Shown: positions 1-9,548 of the stretch, piece by piece
How positions within the stretch are numbered: position 1 is the first letter of the stretch
Layout: every line of letters starts with the position of its first letter
Source: Polyrhizophydium stewartii
Taxonomy: Eukaryota > Chytridiomycota > Chytridiomycetes > Rhizophydiales
NCBI GenBank assembly: GCA_027604665.1
Contig: JADGIZ010000120.1
Span: 1 to 24,774 of the forward strand
DNA length: 24,774 nucleotides
Direction of reading: 5' to 3'
The notes under the pieces: model-generated
Seen by the model: only the letters and a program-made list of their open reading frames with translations
The model's database searches: none
What the model was told of the DNA's origin: nothing
Program-made: the position numbers and the translations under genes

Positions 1-44
1 GCGCATCTCTGGTTCCGGTGCAATGGCGACACCTGCGCTGACAG

Positions 45-501
45 TGGCGGCAGCTGATCGAGCACGGCGGCTGGGACGACCCGGGCGGAGAAGGAAAGCG
101 CCTCGGACGCATCTCGGGACAGCTGGATCTTGGACAGTCGCGCATCGCCGTCGATAGTTCACGCGGCACGGACGGGCGCCGGCAGGCGCTGCCGGCACAG
201 GGGCCAGAGGGACACGAGGTGCTCGGCAAGCGGCTGCGGGACGAGGTCTGCCTGTGCCAGCACGGCGGCGAGGCGAGCAGACCGAGCATGCTGACCAACG
301 CTGGCGCAGATCCCCGATGCGATTGTGTCTGGCGGCGAGAGCGACATACGGGTGGACAGCCGGTCGCTCGGGCGCATGCGCATCTCGGGCGGGCATGCTT
401 CGATCCAGAGCTCGCACCTGGCGGGGCTCCGCACGCTGCATCGCGTTGTTGCCACGATAAGTGCAGATGGCGACAAGCAGACGCCAACCGCAGCGAGTTA
501 A
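45..501 (+). CDS. Unrecognised protein, C-terminal part only (two exons)
   Basis: This is the 3' end of a gene that enters from the left edge. Exon 45-218 follows a good acceptor (CTGACAG) and is open in one frame. Exon 310-501 follows GCTGACCAACGCTGGCGCAG and ends at TAA. Donor GTGCTC at 219 and the acceptor at 309 join in phase 0, giving about 121 residues. The tail contains the phrases RISGQLDLGQSRIAVDSS and RMRISGGHASIQSSHLAGL, which resemble each other loosely and may reflect a repeated beta-rich unit. I do not recognise the family. Support is the open frame, matching splice phase and typical splice signals; no homology is claimed. The 5' exons lie outside the window. The exact donor of the first exon is the least certain point. 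Confidence 0.45.
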
Positions 502-648
502 TAAGACGGACCAGAGGCGGACAAAGCCGCCGTCTTTTCTACTTGTGGCAGCGGCTACACGCCTCTGGCTTCAGCGACTGCGGGATTGCCCACACAAGCG
601 GGCGAGCATGCGCAAGAGCCAGAGCCAGAGGACAACGGGATCTTTTGT

Positions 649-1181
649 TCAGAGCTTCTTGGCGCGGTTGCGGCGGGCGGCCTTGGCGCGGACCGGCTTA
701 GGCGGCTTCTGCGACTCGTTGATGCGCGAGACGCGGGCAAGAGCAGCGGCGGTGAGGTCGGGGCGGTAGTTGCTGAGGAGGGCCTTGACCGACTTGGCCG
801 AGGCGCGGGTCGAGCCCGTCAGGGGAACAACCGTCTTCGAGGCCGAGACCTTGGAGGCGTTCTTGGTCTTGGACAGGGTGACGACGACACCCTTGGCGCC
901 GGCCGAGACGTCGACCGTCTGCGTATCGCGGCGGTCGGCAGCGCCGTCGTCAGCACCACGAAGCTCGCGCTGGCGACATGAAAAAAAGGCGGGCAGAAAG
1001 ACGACCGCCGAGCAGGGCGTGGCGGCGCAGCGCACCACACCTTGGTGGGGGCGAAGCCCGAGTACTTGAACGAGTGCAGGTTGCGCAGGTTGCCCGGCTC
1101 GCGCGAGAGGACAACGCCGTTGCGCTTGACGAGGAACGAGTTCGAGTTGCGGGTGAGCAGCCAAGTAAGGTCCGACGACAT
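649..1181 (-). CDS. RPL28: 60S ribosomal protein eL28 (L28)
   Basis: Cytosolic large-subunit ribosomal protein, 136 residues against 137 in human. Exon 1 is 1041-1181 and exon 2 is 649-918 (coding order is right to left). The intron starts GTGTGG and ends CGATACGCAG. The first exon carries the family's N-terminal pattern (LTWLLTRNSNSFLVKRNG, then a SFKYSGF phrase). The join K|TVDV matches the human RKTVGV position. The tail YRPDLTAAALARVSRINES corresponds to the family's YRPDLRMAAIRRASAILRS, followed by a basic end. Codon use is strongly G/C-ending, as expected of a highly expressed gene. It is divergent from the carrier gene across about 300 bp and convergent with the unrecognised gene on its other side. 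Confidence 0.95.
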
Positions 1182-1484
1182 TCTGGCGAGGGCCCGGCGC
1201 AGACGCGGCGGATCCCGCGTGCGGGTCGGATGCGCATCGTTGCGTCAGCATGGCGGGGGGTTTGGCGTGCCGCGCACGAGGCGGCAGGCGCGAAGGCGGG
1301 GGTGCGGTCGCCGCGGCGCCGACGCACTTCGAGAGTGTGCGCAAACCAGTGGCAGCGGCGGGCGGCGGCGTGTCGACCAGAAGAAAAACCAGGCGCGTCA
1401 CGGGCGGCGCGGCGATTGGCCGGCGGCGTCGGCGGTTTTCGTCGGGGCTCTGCCTCGGTCGCCGGCCGACAGAGACTTGAGCCC
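1182..1484. promoter_or_regulatory. Divergent promoter region, eL28 / mitochondrial carrier
   Basis: This 303-bp GC-rich stretch separates two start codons that point away from each other, so it should hold both promoters. The only recognisable element is ATTGG at about 1417-1421 (a CCAAT box read on the minus strand). No TATA box is evident. Open frames crossing it in several phases are GC-bias artefacts. Confidence 0.45.
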
Positions 1485-3104
1485 ATGTCCAAGAAGCCAA
1501 GCAAGCCCGCGCCATCGTTCTGGCTGCACTTCATGGCCGGCGGCATCGGCGGCACGGGTGCGGCGCATAGAGAGATCGCTGATGGCGGTAGCGGTCTCCC
1601 CGCGCTGATGCTCCGCGGATCCCCCCGCCGCCGCCCGCAGTCGGCGCCGCCGTGACCTGTCCTCTCGAGGTGGTCAAGACTCGGTTGCAGTCGTCGCTGT
1701 ATCGCGCGGGCGAAACGCCGGTCGGCACCCGCAACCCGCTGGCCGCCGCATGGCACCACGTGCGCGGCGTCGTCGGCCTGCTCAGGTGCGCGCGATGAAC
1801 AAGCCCCCGCTCGGCGCCGGTCCCCGCTTGACGGCGCTCACACGGCCTCTCTCCGCTGCTCCTTCACAACGGCGCGATCGGCGCTGCGGCCGACTCCATG
1901 CATCGGACACCGCATGGCTGCACACTGCCGGGCGGCCGCACTCTGTGGCCTCTGGATTCTGCATGTGCAGGACCATCCAGCAGAAGGAGGGCTTCCGCGC
2001 GCTCTGGAAAGGCCTGGGGCCGAACCTTATCGGCGTCGTCCCGGCCAGGTGCGTCCTGGCTGAACGAGCGGTGGGATCGGCTCCGCAAGGCTGCTGATTC
2101 GGCTGTCTTGTCAACCGCAGGGCCATCAACTTCTCGGTCTACAGCCAGTGCAAGTACCACTATGCGGCATTCAATGGCGGGACAGAGAACTCTGTCGTGC
2201 ATATGTTCTCTGCCGCGACTGCAAGCATGACCACCTCGATCGTCACAAACCCGATCTGGCTTGTCAAGACACGGATGGTGCGCGTGGATCGCATCCTCAC
2301 TCCCATGCTTGGCCGCCGCTGACATGACGGGTTGCGGCCAGCAACTTCAATCCGAGGATCCGGCGCGGCGCTCGCTCCAGCGGTACCGGAACTCGTTCCA
2401 TTGCGCTTACATGGTTGTCAAGGAAGAGGGCATTCGCGGCCTGTATCGAGGACTCTCGGCAAGCTTTCTTGGTAAGCAGCGATGTCTGGGTTTCCCCCTT
2501 CTATCTCCCCATAGTGCGGAACGCGGCTTGCTAATGTTTGTCGGGCAGGTATGGCCGAGCCCACGCTCCAGTTTGTCATGTACGAGTACTTCAAAAAGTC
2601 GGTGCTGGACAGAAAGCGTGCCGCTGCGGAACGCAAGGGCCGCTCGACAGAGGATGTCTCGCTCGGTGCGTACGGAGATGCTCAGCCGCTCCTGCTGTTG
2701 ATGCTCGCAGTGGCCTGTATGCTGACGGTATTCACGAGCAGACTGGTTGCAGACATTTGGAGTCGCAGCAGCCGCGAAGCTGATTGCTGCGGTCGTGGCT
2801 TATCCCCACGAGGTCTGTCTCGATGTTGCATCGCTCACATAGCCTCGATTAGGAGCTGACTGCCGTACTGGTGCAGGTTATTCGGACGCGCATGCGTCAA
2901 ACGCCGGTTGCGGGCCAGCTCAAGTACACGGGGTTGATGCAAACCGCAAGTCTAATTCTTCGAGAAGAGGGCCCTGCCGCTTTATACGGCGGCATGACCG
3001 CACATCTGATGCGAGTTGTACCCAACGCGGCCATTCTGTTCTTCTGCTACGAAACGGTCATCGCCGTTGGAGCGCGGATGGCGCCACCGCAGAAGCGCGC
3101 CTGA
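1485..3104 (+). CDS. Mitochondrial carrier, pyrimidine nucleotide type (Rim2/SLC25A33/36 family)
   Basis: Inner mitochondrial membrane transporter, probably exchanging pyrimidine nucleotides. There are eight exons: 1485-1557, 1641-1785, 1971-2048, 2121-2277, 2342-2471, 2549-2665, 2742-2812, 2877-3104. The product is 332 residues. Every junction is in phase. All three carrier repeats are present with signatures PLEVVK (from residue 32), PIWLVK (143) and PHEVIR (255). The segments GGIGGTVGAAVTCPLEVVK, LWKGLGPNLIGVVPAR and GLYRGLSASFLG follow the SLC25A36/Rim2 layout closely, and the PIW form of the second signature is typical of this subfamily. Six-helix topology is expected. Exon 7 uses the acceptor CACGAGCAG at 2741 rather than the nearer GTTGCAG, because only the former keeps frame. 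Substrate is inferred from family resemblance only. Confidence 0.9.
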
Positions 3105-3482
3105 AGACCGCGCATCTGTCCGCGAGCGGTCTGATCGACCATCGCTCTTTGCTATTGCAGATCTTTTGGCAAGCCATGGCGGAGCAGCTCGTATGCCCTT
3201 TTTCGCGGAGCCTGTCTTTCTAGTTTCCATGCATCCTGCAAGCTCGCGCTATCCTGCTATCCGTGCACATGATGCCTGGCACTTGTCTGAATCATATTGA
3301 ATAGGCCAGTCTCACTGCCTTTTCATCGCTATTCATGTGGGCTGAGCGGGTCGGCTTCATTCCGCTTGGCGTCTGCAAGGCCGGTGAGGTCGGCGAGGTC
3401 GACGATTGGCACGTGGGCGGGCGGCAGGATCGCAATAGGCAAGCTGACAAGGCTCCTCGACCTGCCCAGAAGTCGCACCGCC
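3105..3482. other. Convergent intergenic stretch, carrier / CAF1
   Basis: These 378 bp lie between the stop codons of two convergent genes and should hold both 3' UTRs. Short open frames cross it, but none has splice signals or protein-like composition. I see no RNA gene or repeat. Confidence 0.5.
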
Positions 3483-4802
3483 TCATGGTTGCCCTGCGAG
3501 GCCCGTCAGGCCAAAGAGGCAGCCCATGTACTTGTCGTCATCGATGCTGTCCTCGAAGTAGAGCTGCTTCATCTTAAAGAACGTCCGCGCTGTGAGCAGG
3601 CTGTCGCTGCCGGCTTGATGCTGCTGCCCCACGCGCGGGATCTGCAGAGAAGCGCGGTCCACCGTGCAGTTGTGTCAGCTGCTTCGCTAAACAACGAGTT
3701 GCGACCATTGCTGCCGCAGCCGGCACATGCCTTGAGCTCGTCGGCAACGTCCTGCAGGCCTCCCTTGAGGTTTTTGCAGCTGCGCATGAGAAACTTGACA
3801 TCATAAATACAGGGGAAGTACAGCCTGAGGAGCTCGAAAAACGCGGTCTCCTCGGGCGGGAGCTCCTGGCAGGTCACGATTTTCAGCAGATAGCCAAAGT
3901 CGTACCCACTGAAGGCACGTTCATGGCAGCATGCATCAGTAGGAGTCATCGAACGGCAGAACTTGGTTTCGCACAGACTATATGCCGTGCATTGAAGCAG
4001 ACCTGTGAAACGAGATCCACTTGACATCGTCAAACAAAACCAGGCCCGAGCTGATCAAAAGCTCGCCAAAGTGCTCCACGTCGATGCCGTATTCCTCGTG
4101 CTTCTTGAAGTCAATGCCTGACTTTGTGAGCAGATCGATCGAGTCCTGCGCATACATATCGTTGCTGCCACCGCCCGCACCCCACATGCGAGGCCGTCAG
4201 CGAAATGTCTCGTTGGTGGTGCGGGCCGGGTGAGGCAGGCTCACCTGAGATTAAACTTGAAGTTGAACTGCCAAGTGGAGCGGCCAGGCGGCGAGTTTCC
4301 GTGTGCGTCTGTAAACGTCAAGCCGAGCTGGATGATCTTGAGCAGATCCACGTTGCAGCGCAGCGTCTGGTAGTGGTAGTCGGAAGACGTGCGAAAGTTG
4401 CCGATGGGTCGCGCAACGACCCCCGGAAACTCGGTGTCCTGGGGGGGGGAGAAGCCGGAGCAAGGCGCGGAAACGCACGGGCAGAGACCCGAGGCCGCAG
4501 GTTCGCAAGGGAGAGCCGCAGGAAGCGCGTTGCAGGCGCACGGCGGCGATCCCCGGCACCCGAGGCGTCGGTGTCGACACAGGGTGATGTCGTGTCAGCA
4601 GACAGCAGCACCACCTGCAAGGGTCGTGGAGCGGCAGGCAGGCCCGCAGCCGCGGCGGAGCAGGCGCGAAGGAGCGCGGTACTACGCGAGCTGGCTCCCG
4701 GGGCCGGCAACGGACCATGGCCACATAGGGGTACTGCTCCACCAGGTCCCGCAAGACCGCGAGCTCCTTGTCGAGATTTGACGCCCAGACTTCTTGGACC
4801 AT
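3483..4802 (-). CDS. CAF1: CCR4-NOT deadenylase subunit CAF1/POP2 (CNOT7/8 type)
   Basis: Poly(A)-specific 3'-5' exoribonuclease of the DEDD superfamily, acting in cytoplasmic mRNA turnover. Exons in coding order: 4716-4802, 4245-4438, 4003-4164, 3731-3908, 3483-3641, giving 259 residues (human CNOT7 is 285). It opens [14 protein letters not shown], matching the family core. Catalytic residues are visible: D30 and E32 in the DTEFPG motif, D151 in SGYDFGYL, H215 and D220 in [19 protein letters not shown] is also conserved. Intron 4 starts GCATGT, not GT; the join DELK|IPRVGQQ keeps exactly the human spacing, so this is a real GC-AG intron. Intron 1 (277 nt) ends in a run of nine C before the AG. 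The short N- and C-termini lack the Gln-rich extensions seen in some fungi. Confidence 0.95.
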
Positions 4803-4990
4803 TGCGGGAAAGTCGGCGCCGCGCACGGCGGGCCTGTATGGGCGGCATTGCGCGGCCGCGGCGCCGCCGTGGAGGCCAACCGCGGCCAAGCGGCCGACGG
4901 GACACACCTCCCCACACGCACTCGTGCAGCTGCAAGCACGCTCTGGCAAGTCCTCGGGCAGATCTGGTTGGTTTATGTCTTGCCGTCGGC

Positions 4991-5617
4991 TCACTCGAGC
5001 GCACGCTCCATGCGGCGCTTGACAAGAATGTCTCGCTGCGCCTTGAGCATCTGCAGGCGGGACTGCTCAAACCGGTGCATGAACACACCAAAGGCCGCGC
5101 CGCCAAGAGTGAAGAGGACATGAAGGTGCGGTGCTGTTCGGCAAAGTCAGCAATGGCCGCGACAGTGGAGCAGAGGCAGCAACGCCTCCAGGTGCTAGTG
5201 CAGAAGCGCAGCTGGCGGCGCCCAGGGCACGCGGAGGCAGGTGGGCCGTGCGCGCGGGCAGGTGCGGTGCCGTGGAAGCCGGCCGACACGGTCGCACGGC
5301 AGGCCCGGCCCGCACCCGGAGCGCGCGGCTCTGCGGTCCAGAAAGTCCATCTGAAGAGCCGATCGCTGCCGGATGTCGGCGCTGCGCGGCTGGTCCGCAC
5401 CACGCCGGGCAGCCTGCCCTCGCCGCAGATGGTACACCCCTGTTGCAGCGGACGCGGGGTACGCACCCGACATCAGCGGACGCATGCGGATGCCGTTGGC
5501 CCAAGTGTGAACCGCAAAGCCCGCGGCACCCCAGGTGGCAACGTGGAGGGCCGTCTCGGTGGCCGTGGGCTCGATGTCGATGGCCTTGGTGGGCAGCAGG
5601 ATCATGGTGGTCTGCAT
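4991..5617 (-). CDS. Small two-helix membrane protein, possibly mitochondrial
   Basis: Two exons, 5467-5617 and 4991-5133, join in phase 1 (donor GTGCGT, acceptor TTGCCGAACAG) to give 97 residues. Two hydrophobic segments are visible, around residues 23-38 (ALHVATWGAAGFAVHT) and 53-69 (HLHVLFTLGGAAFGVFM). A charged, probably helical tail follows, rich in Gln, Lys and Arg (RFEQSRLQMLKAQRDILVKR). The size and shape would suit a mitochondrial inner-membrane accessory subunit, for instance of complex I, but I could not match a named family and do not assign one. The start at 5617 is the first ATG of the short form; an in-frame ATG at 5686 would extend it by 23 residues. It lies head to tail with CAF1, 188 bp upstream. 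Confidence 0.6.
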
Positions 5618-5798
5618 CGAGCGGTTAGCCCGCCTACTGTTGCCTGGTGCTGCCTGGCGACCGCACGCCGCCGCAGGCGTGCCCACGGCGCCGCCGGCCA
5701 GCCCGGCGCTTGCCTGTCGGTGTCACGGGCTGGCTGTGACTGCATGACCGCCGCAAGACATCCCAAGCAGAAACCCGCGCAACAAGTTCAATCTCATG

Positions 5799-7668
5799 TC
5801 ACTGCGCGCTGCGGATGTTCTTGAGGATGTCTGCCGCGATGGTCGGAATGTCCGCCAGCTGCGTGTCGCTCGACAAAAGCACGTAGAGCTTGTGGATTCC
5901 CTCAGACCTACGTGGCACGTCAGCCGCCACCCCCCCGCGTGCTGTCACCCTCGTCAGCCAACCCACTTTGCGTAGAACCGATATGCATCGCGACACATTG
6001 CGAATTCAGTGACGCCTGGCGTGCGCAGCGCTGTGCTTGCATCCGAAAAGAAGCACCAGAATGCGTCAAGTATTTCGCGCTGTTGCACCTCGGGGCCCGG
6101 TCGCAGAGCCGGAAACACCGTGGCGCCAGTTTTGATGTTGGAGTACAGCATCGCAAGTGTCTCGCGTTTGGCGTATAGACGCAACAGCACAGGCGGCTCC
6201 TGTAGGCAAGAGCAGCCAGCCGGTAAGCCAACTTTCCACGCAGTCTGAAGGAAAGATGTGCTTGCCTCAATAGGGATCTCAAGTCGCGACTGGATCAGGG
6301 TTGTTTGGAACTCTTCGATCTTCTTCTCGATCATCGAGTACGGCTTGTCGATGTAAAGCATGGCAAACAGCACAAAGCTGTTGATGCGCACCGCGTATAG
6401 ATTATGCCACGCACCAGAAGTGAAGATTGGCGTAAAGCGCACAGAGCTGACGCCGAGGCTGCGAGCCTTATGGAACTGCAAGATCTGATCGGATAGATAC
6501 AAGCGTGTCAGCGCAGACAGGTGGCTTGGCGAGGGTCCCACCGCCTGACCCTGACCATGCGCGTGTCTGCAAGCGGCATTCGAGAGTGGAGCACCGACTC
6601 CCCAAGAACAAGCATTGTTCCGTTGCCGCAAACACCCTCCTGACTTTCAAGGAAGGCAAGAAGCTTGTCCAGCCTCTCGGTGATATCGCCGTCAAGAAAG
6701 ATCTGGACATTGATTGAGTCGACGGAGTCCACGAAAGACGGTTCAAATAATCATTGCGCGCACCTGAGTCAGTCCGCTGACTGCGATACTCGGATCATGA
6801 GTTGCCCTGGCAAAGTACATGTTGATGATGTCCTGCGCGCCAGACAGATCAAACGTGTCCTGGTCCCAATGCTGAAAGGCTCCAAACAGCATCTACAGAG
6901 TGCCCAAAGCCATTTGAACGCGCCGCCCGCATCAGCAGCTGAGGCACGCGACTTGTAAGATGCCTTGAGAGCACCAACCTCGCAAACAGAGACAACGTCG
7001 GCCAGGATGCTCTGGATGATACTGCTTCCGACGCGCAGGTCGCTGTGTGCGACAAAAATGAACTGGGTTTTGGGTTGTGTCAACTGCGATGTCCAAGCCT
7101 TTCAAGCGTATTTTGAGCACCGGCTCACATCGCCGACCTCCTTGTAGACAATGCGGCCGTTGAGCGATGTCACCTCGCGGACCTCTTCGCCGAGCAGCGT
7201 CTTACAGAAGCTCGAGATCGAGGAAGAAAACCCAACGACCAGGCTGGCCGCGATGGGCGGGCGGAGATGGACACGGTCAGGGCCGGGGCGGACTCGCGCA
7301 GCGAGTAACGCCGCAGGGGCGGCGGGGGCAGCAGCAGCAGCAGCAACGCCATACGCAGAACCTTTGGTCGAGTAGTTCCCCCTGGACTGGAGTGAGCTCC
7401 CAGGAACGCGGTCAGCGGCGCCATGGCGCCAGACGCCAACGTGCGTGAGGCATTCCCAGCGGAGGCGGTGGCGTGCGTCCACGCCAGAGCGACGGCGAGT
7501 TGTCAGACGCAAGAGCAATAAGCGCCGCTCCCACCGCCAACTCGGAGAGGTCATTGAGAGCCGTGAGGGCGGTAGGCTTCGGTGGGAGGTGGCGCGGCAG
7601 CTGCACGCACAGTTCTTGGCGAAGTAAGTCTTGCCCGAGCGGTGGATCACGAAGAAGTTTCTGAACAT
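5799..7668 (-). CDS. Triple-longin protein, HerMon type (HPS/MON1-CCZ1/Fuzzy-Inturned superfamily)
   Basis: Eight exons in coding order: 7611-7668, 7362-7386, 7129-7243, 6979-7062, 6764-6892, 6556-6702, 5967-6484, 5799-5907, giving 394 residues with all phases matching. The N-terminus MFRNFFVIHRSGKTYFAKN followed by a helix and a RIVYKEVGDFIFVAHSD strand pair is a classic longin fold. A second longin-like unit has NGTMLVLGESVLHSR, then a WHNLYAVRINSFVLFAMLYI strand pair and a SMIEKKIEEF helix. The C-terminus KLYVLLSSDTQLADI resembles the third longin end of CCZ1 and Inturned. Such proteins form heterodimeric Rab exchange factors (BLOC-3, MON1-CCZ1) or ciliary CPLANE subunits. Which member this is cannot be decided by eye; HPS1 and Fuzzy share the best layout. 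Exon 4 could instead end at a GC donor five codons later. The 25-nt exon 2 is unusual. Confidence 0.7.
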
Positions 7669-7819
7669 GAGCGGTGTTGGCGCGGCGGAGGGAAGGAGCG
7701 CGGGCTCGACTGCCGAACGAGGAGTTGCACCGGCTGGGCGCGACGGTGAGCAAGACACCTGTCGTGGAGAGCATCTGCGTGCGCCAAACGGATCTGGCAC
7801 GAGTCGCACTTGACCAGAG
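7669..7819. promoter_or_regulatory. Divergent promoter gap, longin protein / J-domain protein
   Basis: The 151 bp between two outward-facing start codons are purine- and G-rich (for example GGCGCGGCGGAGG near 7680). No TATA or CCAAT element is clear. Assignment as a shared promoter rests on gene orientation only. Confidence 0.4.
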
Positions 7820-9140
7820 ATGCAGCTTCTGATCCTCGACATCCTGTTGTGGAACTTCATCCCAGTGCGCACCGCCGTCCGGCTGCTGCGGCTCGCACGG
7901 CTGGCGAAGCCTGACGCTCCTCGGCCACTGCGCCTGGCACCGTCTCCTGTGCGCCGTGCGCACGCACGCAGTCCTTTGCCACGGGCGTCGCCCTCAACGC
8001 CGTGCACTGGTTCCTCTTCGCAGGCAACGCCCCAAAGCGCGGCGAGCCTCTGTACGCACTCCACTACAACCGCATGTTCCTGGCGCTGGCGTGCGCCTAC
8101 GTTGTCTACGTCTGCCTCAAGGCATGCCGCCGCACGCATGCTGCTGCCCAGCCGCCCAGCGGCGTCGGCCGAGCTGACCTCCTTGCAGGCCGAAAGCGAC
8201 CTAGGCCCGAACCTTTACAGCGCGCTCGACATCAGCCCAGGCCCGGCGTTCGACTCGCGCAAGCTTCGCACGCAGTACCTCTCCATGTCGCTGCGATTCC
8301 ACCCCGTGCGTCTGCTGGCCATAGGGAGCCTTCATCCGCCTTCTGGCTTCTGCTGACCCTCCCCCCCGTGCAGGACAAGTCCACGTCGGTGAGCGGTGCG
8401 AGAGCCTCCGACTGCCGTCGCCCAGCGCGCTGACAGGAGCATGCAGCCCGCATCTGAGCACATGTACATGCTCGTGCGTCAAGCCTACGAAGTGCTGTCA
8501 AAGCCGACCCTTAGAGCAGGCTATGGTGCGTGGAGGCCCTGGACCGCCGATCCCATCAGCCGGTCCCATTTTGCTGACCGCACCCAACCCAGATCGTGTG
8601 GGTCCCGACGCGATTGAATGCGCGAGATGCTCAAGCGAGGCAGACTACTTCCGCCTCGCAACCGCCGGATGGCTTCAGTACCACGGCGTGACGCTTGGAA
8701 TGCTCATGCTGGTCACGCTGTTCTTCAATGTCTCGACGGGCGCACTCGGCCGCTTTGTTGTCCTGATGTGGTTCGCCGTCGTGGAGGCGTGGCTGCTCCT
8801 GTCGCCGGTCGACCCTGTGCCTGGCATCCTCCCGTCGCACACGCTGTGGGAAAAGGTCACACTGCTTCGCGCGACCGCAATGGCGCTTGGCTCGCTGATC
8901 CTTCATGTCAGCCCGATTCTCTTTGGCTCGCATCAGACGGCGAGCCCGGACCAAACGCACAAGCTCTTGGCAGACCTCGATGGGCTGATGAATGTCCAAA
9001 CATCGCAAATCCGGAGCCTCGCCGAGGACACCCATGGACCGTTTGCGTCTATGCCGCTTGGTGGGATCGTGATGCAAGACGTTGACCGCTCCGTCCTCGA
9101 TCCGGCTCGACATCTGAGGCGGTTCGCAGAAAGCAATTAA
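7820..9140 (+). CDS. Multi-pass membrane protein with an internal J-domain (DnaJ/HSP40)
   Basis: Hsp70 co-chaperone anchored in a membrane, most likely the ER. Exons: 7820-7864, 7972-8121, 8189-8305, 8374-8388, 8447-8525, 8593-9140, giving 317 residues. Hydrophobic segments lie near residues 1-30 and 49-65. The J-domain follows (about 70-135): NLYSALDISPG, a second helix, the HPD tripeptide (103-105), then VRQAYEVLSKPTLRAGYD. Further hydrophobic stretches lie around YHGVTLGMLMLVTLFF, RFVVLMWFAVVEAWLLL and LRATAMALGSLILHV. An intron splits HP|D, and the next exon is only 15 nt (DKSTS). Intron 2 is best read as GC-AG (AAG then GCATGC at 8122), though a GTCTGC donor at 8110 also keeps frame. No zinc-finger or client-binding domain is seen. 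Its stop codon overlaps the stop of the opposite-strand gene. Confidence 0.85.
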
Positions 9141-9511
9141 ATGTAGTTTCCCGGAAGATGGAGCGAGCCGCTCTCGTTGATGCTTCTGGGTGAGACATCA
9201 GGCCGCCTCGCGAGACCCACAAAAGCGGGCTGACTCGGCACTCCAAGCACCCCCAGCGCCATGTTCAGAGAAACTCGGGTGGCAACCTGCCCCGAGCTGA
9301 GCTGCCAAACATCGCCCATCACCGACATTTCCTCCCTCTATGACGGCGGCTGCGCCGGCGCTTGCTTGCGTCACGACGGCTGCGTGCTCTATCACGGCCC
9401 CAAACCACGCGTCCGGATGTGCGCCGTGCTTCCCGGTGGCAGGTGCGCTGTGAGGGTGAGGTTGTCGGCGGCCCTGCGACCAACGATGTCTGCTGCGGCT
9501 CTCGGCGACAT
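9137..9511 (-). CDS. Unrecognised small protein (two exons)
   Basis: Exon 9396-9511 and exon 9137-9335 join in phase 2 (donor GTGATA, acceptor GTCATAGAG) to give 104 residues starting MSPRAAADIVGRR and ending LHLPGNYI. Alternating hydrophobic strands (NLTLTAHLPPGSTAHIRTRG; DVWQLSSGQVATRVSLNMAL) suggest a small beta-rich domain. I do not recognise it. For the model: the second exon has a clean open frame of unbiased composition, and the intron has a CGTGAC branch-like motif. Against: the start lies only 37 bp from the AXDND1-like start, leaving almost no promoter, and the acceptor is not the first AG. It could be part of an antisense transcript instead. Confidence 0.4.
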
Positions 9512-9548
9512 CGGCGGACCGGAAAGCAAATGAACTTGACCGCCGCCC

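Noticed and set aside
4205..5824. 539-residue open frame on the plus strand
   Set aside because: It is antisense to CAF1 and the small membrane protein, has Arg/Ala/Gly-rich composition, and shows no domain. It is a GC-bias shadow.
6200..6232. 33-nt in-frame GT...AG segment inside the longin gene's large exon
   Set aside because: It is shorter than any confirmed intron here (about 45 nt and up) and stays open in frame, so it is treated as coding.
7102..8139. 345-residue minus-strand open frame
   Set aside because: It covers real longin-gene exons plus introns and the antisense of the J-protein. Splice-consistent exons account for the conserved parts.
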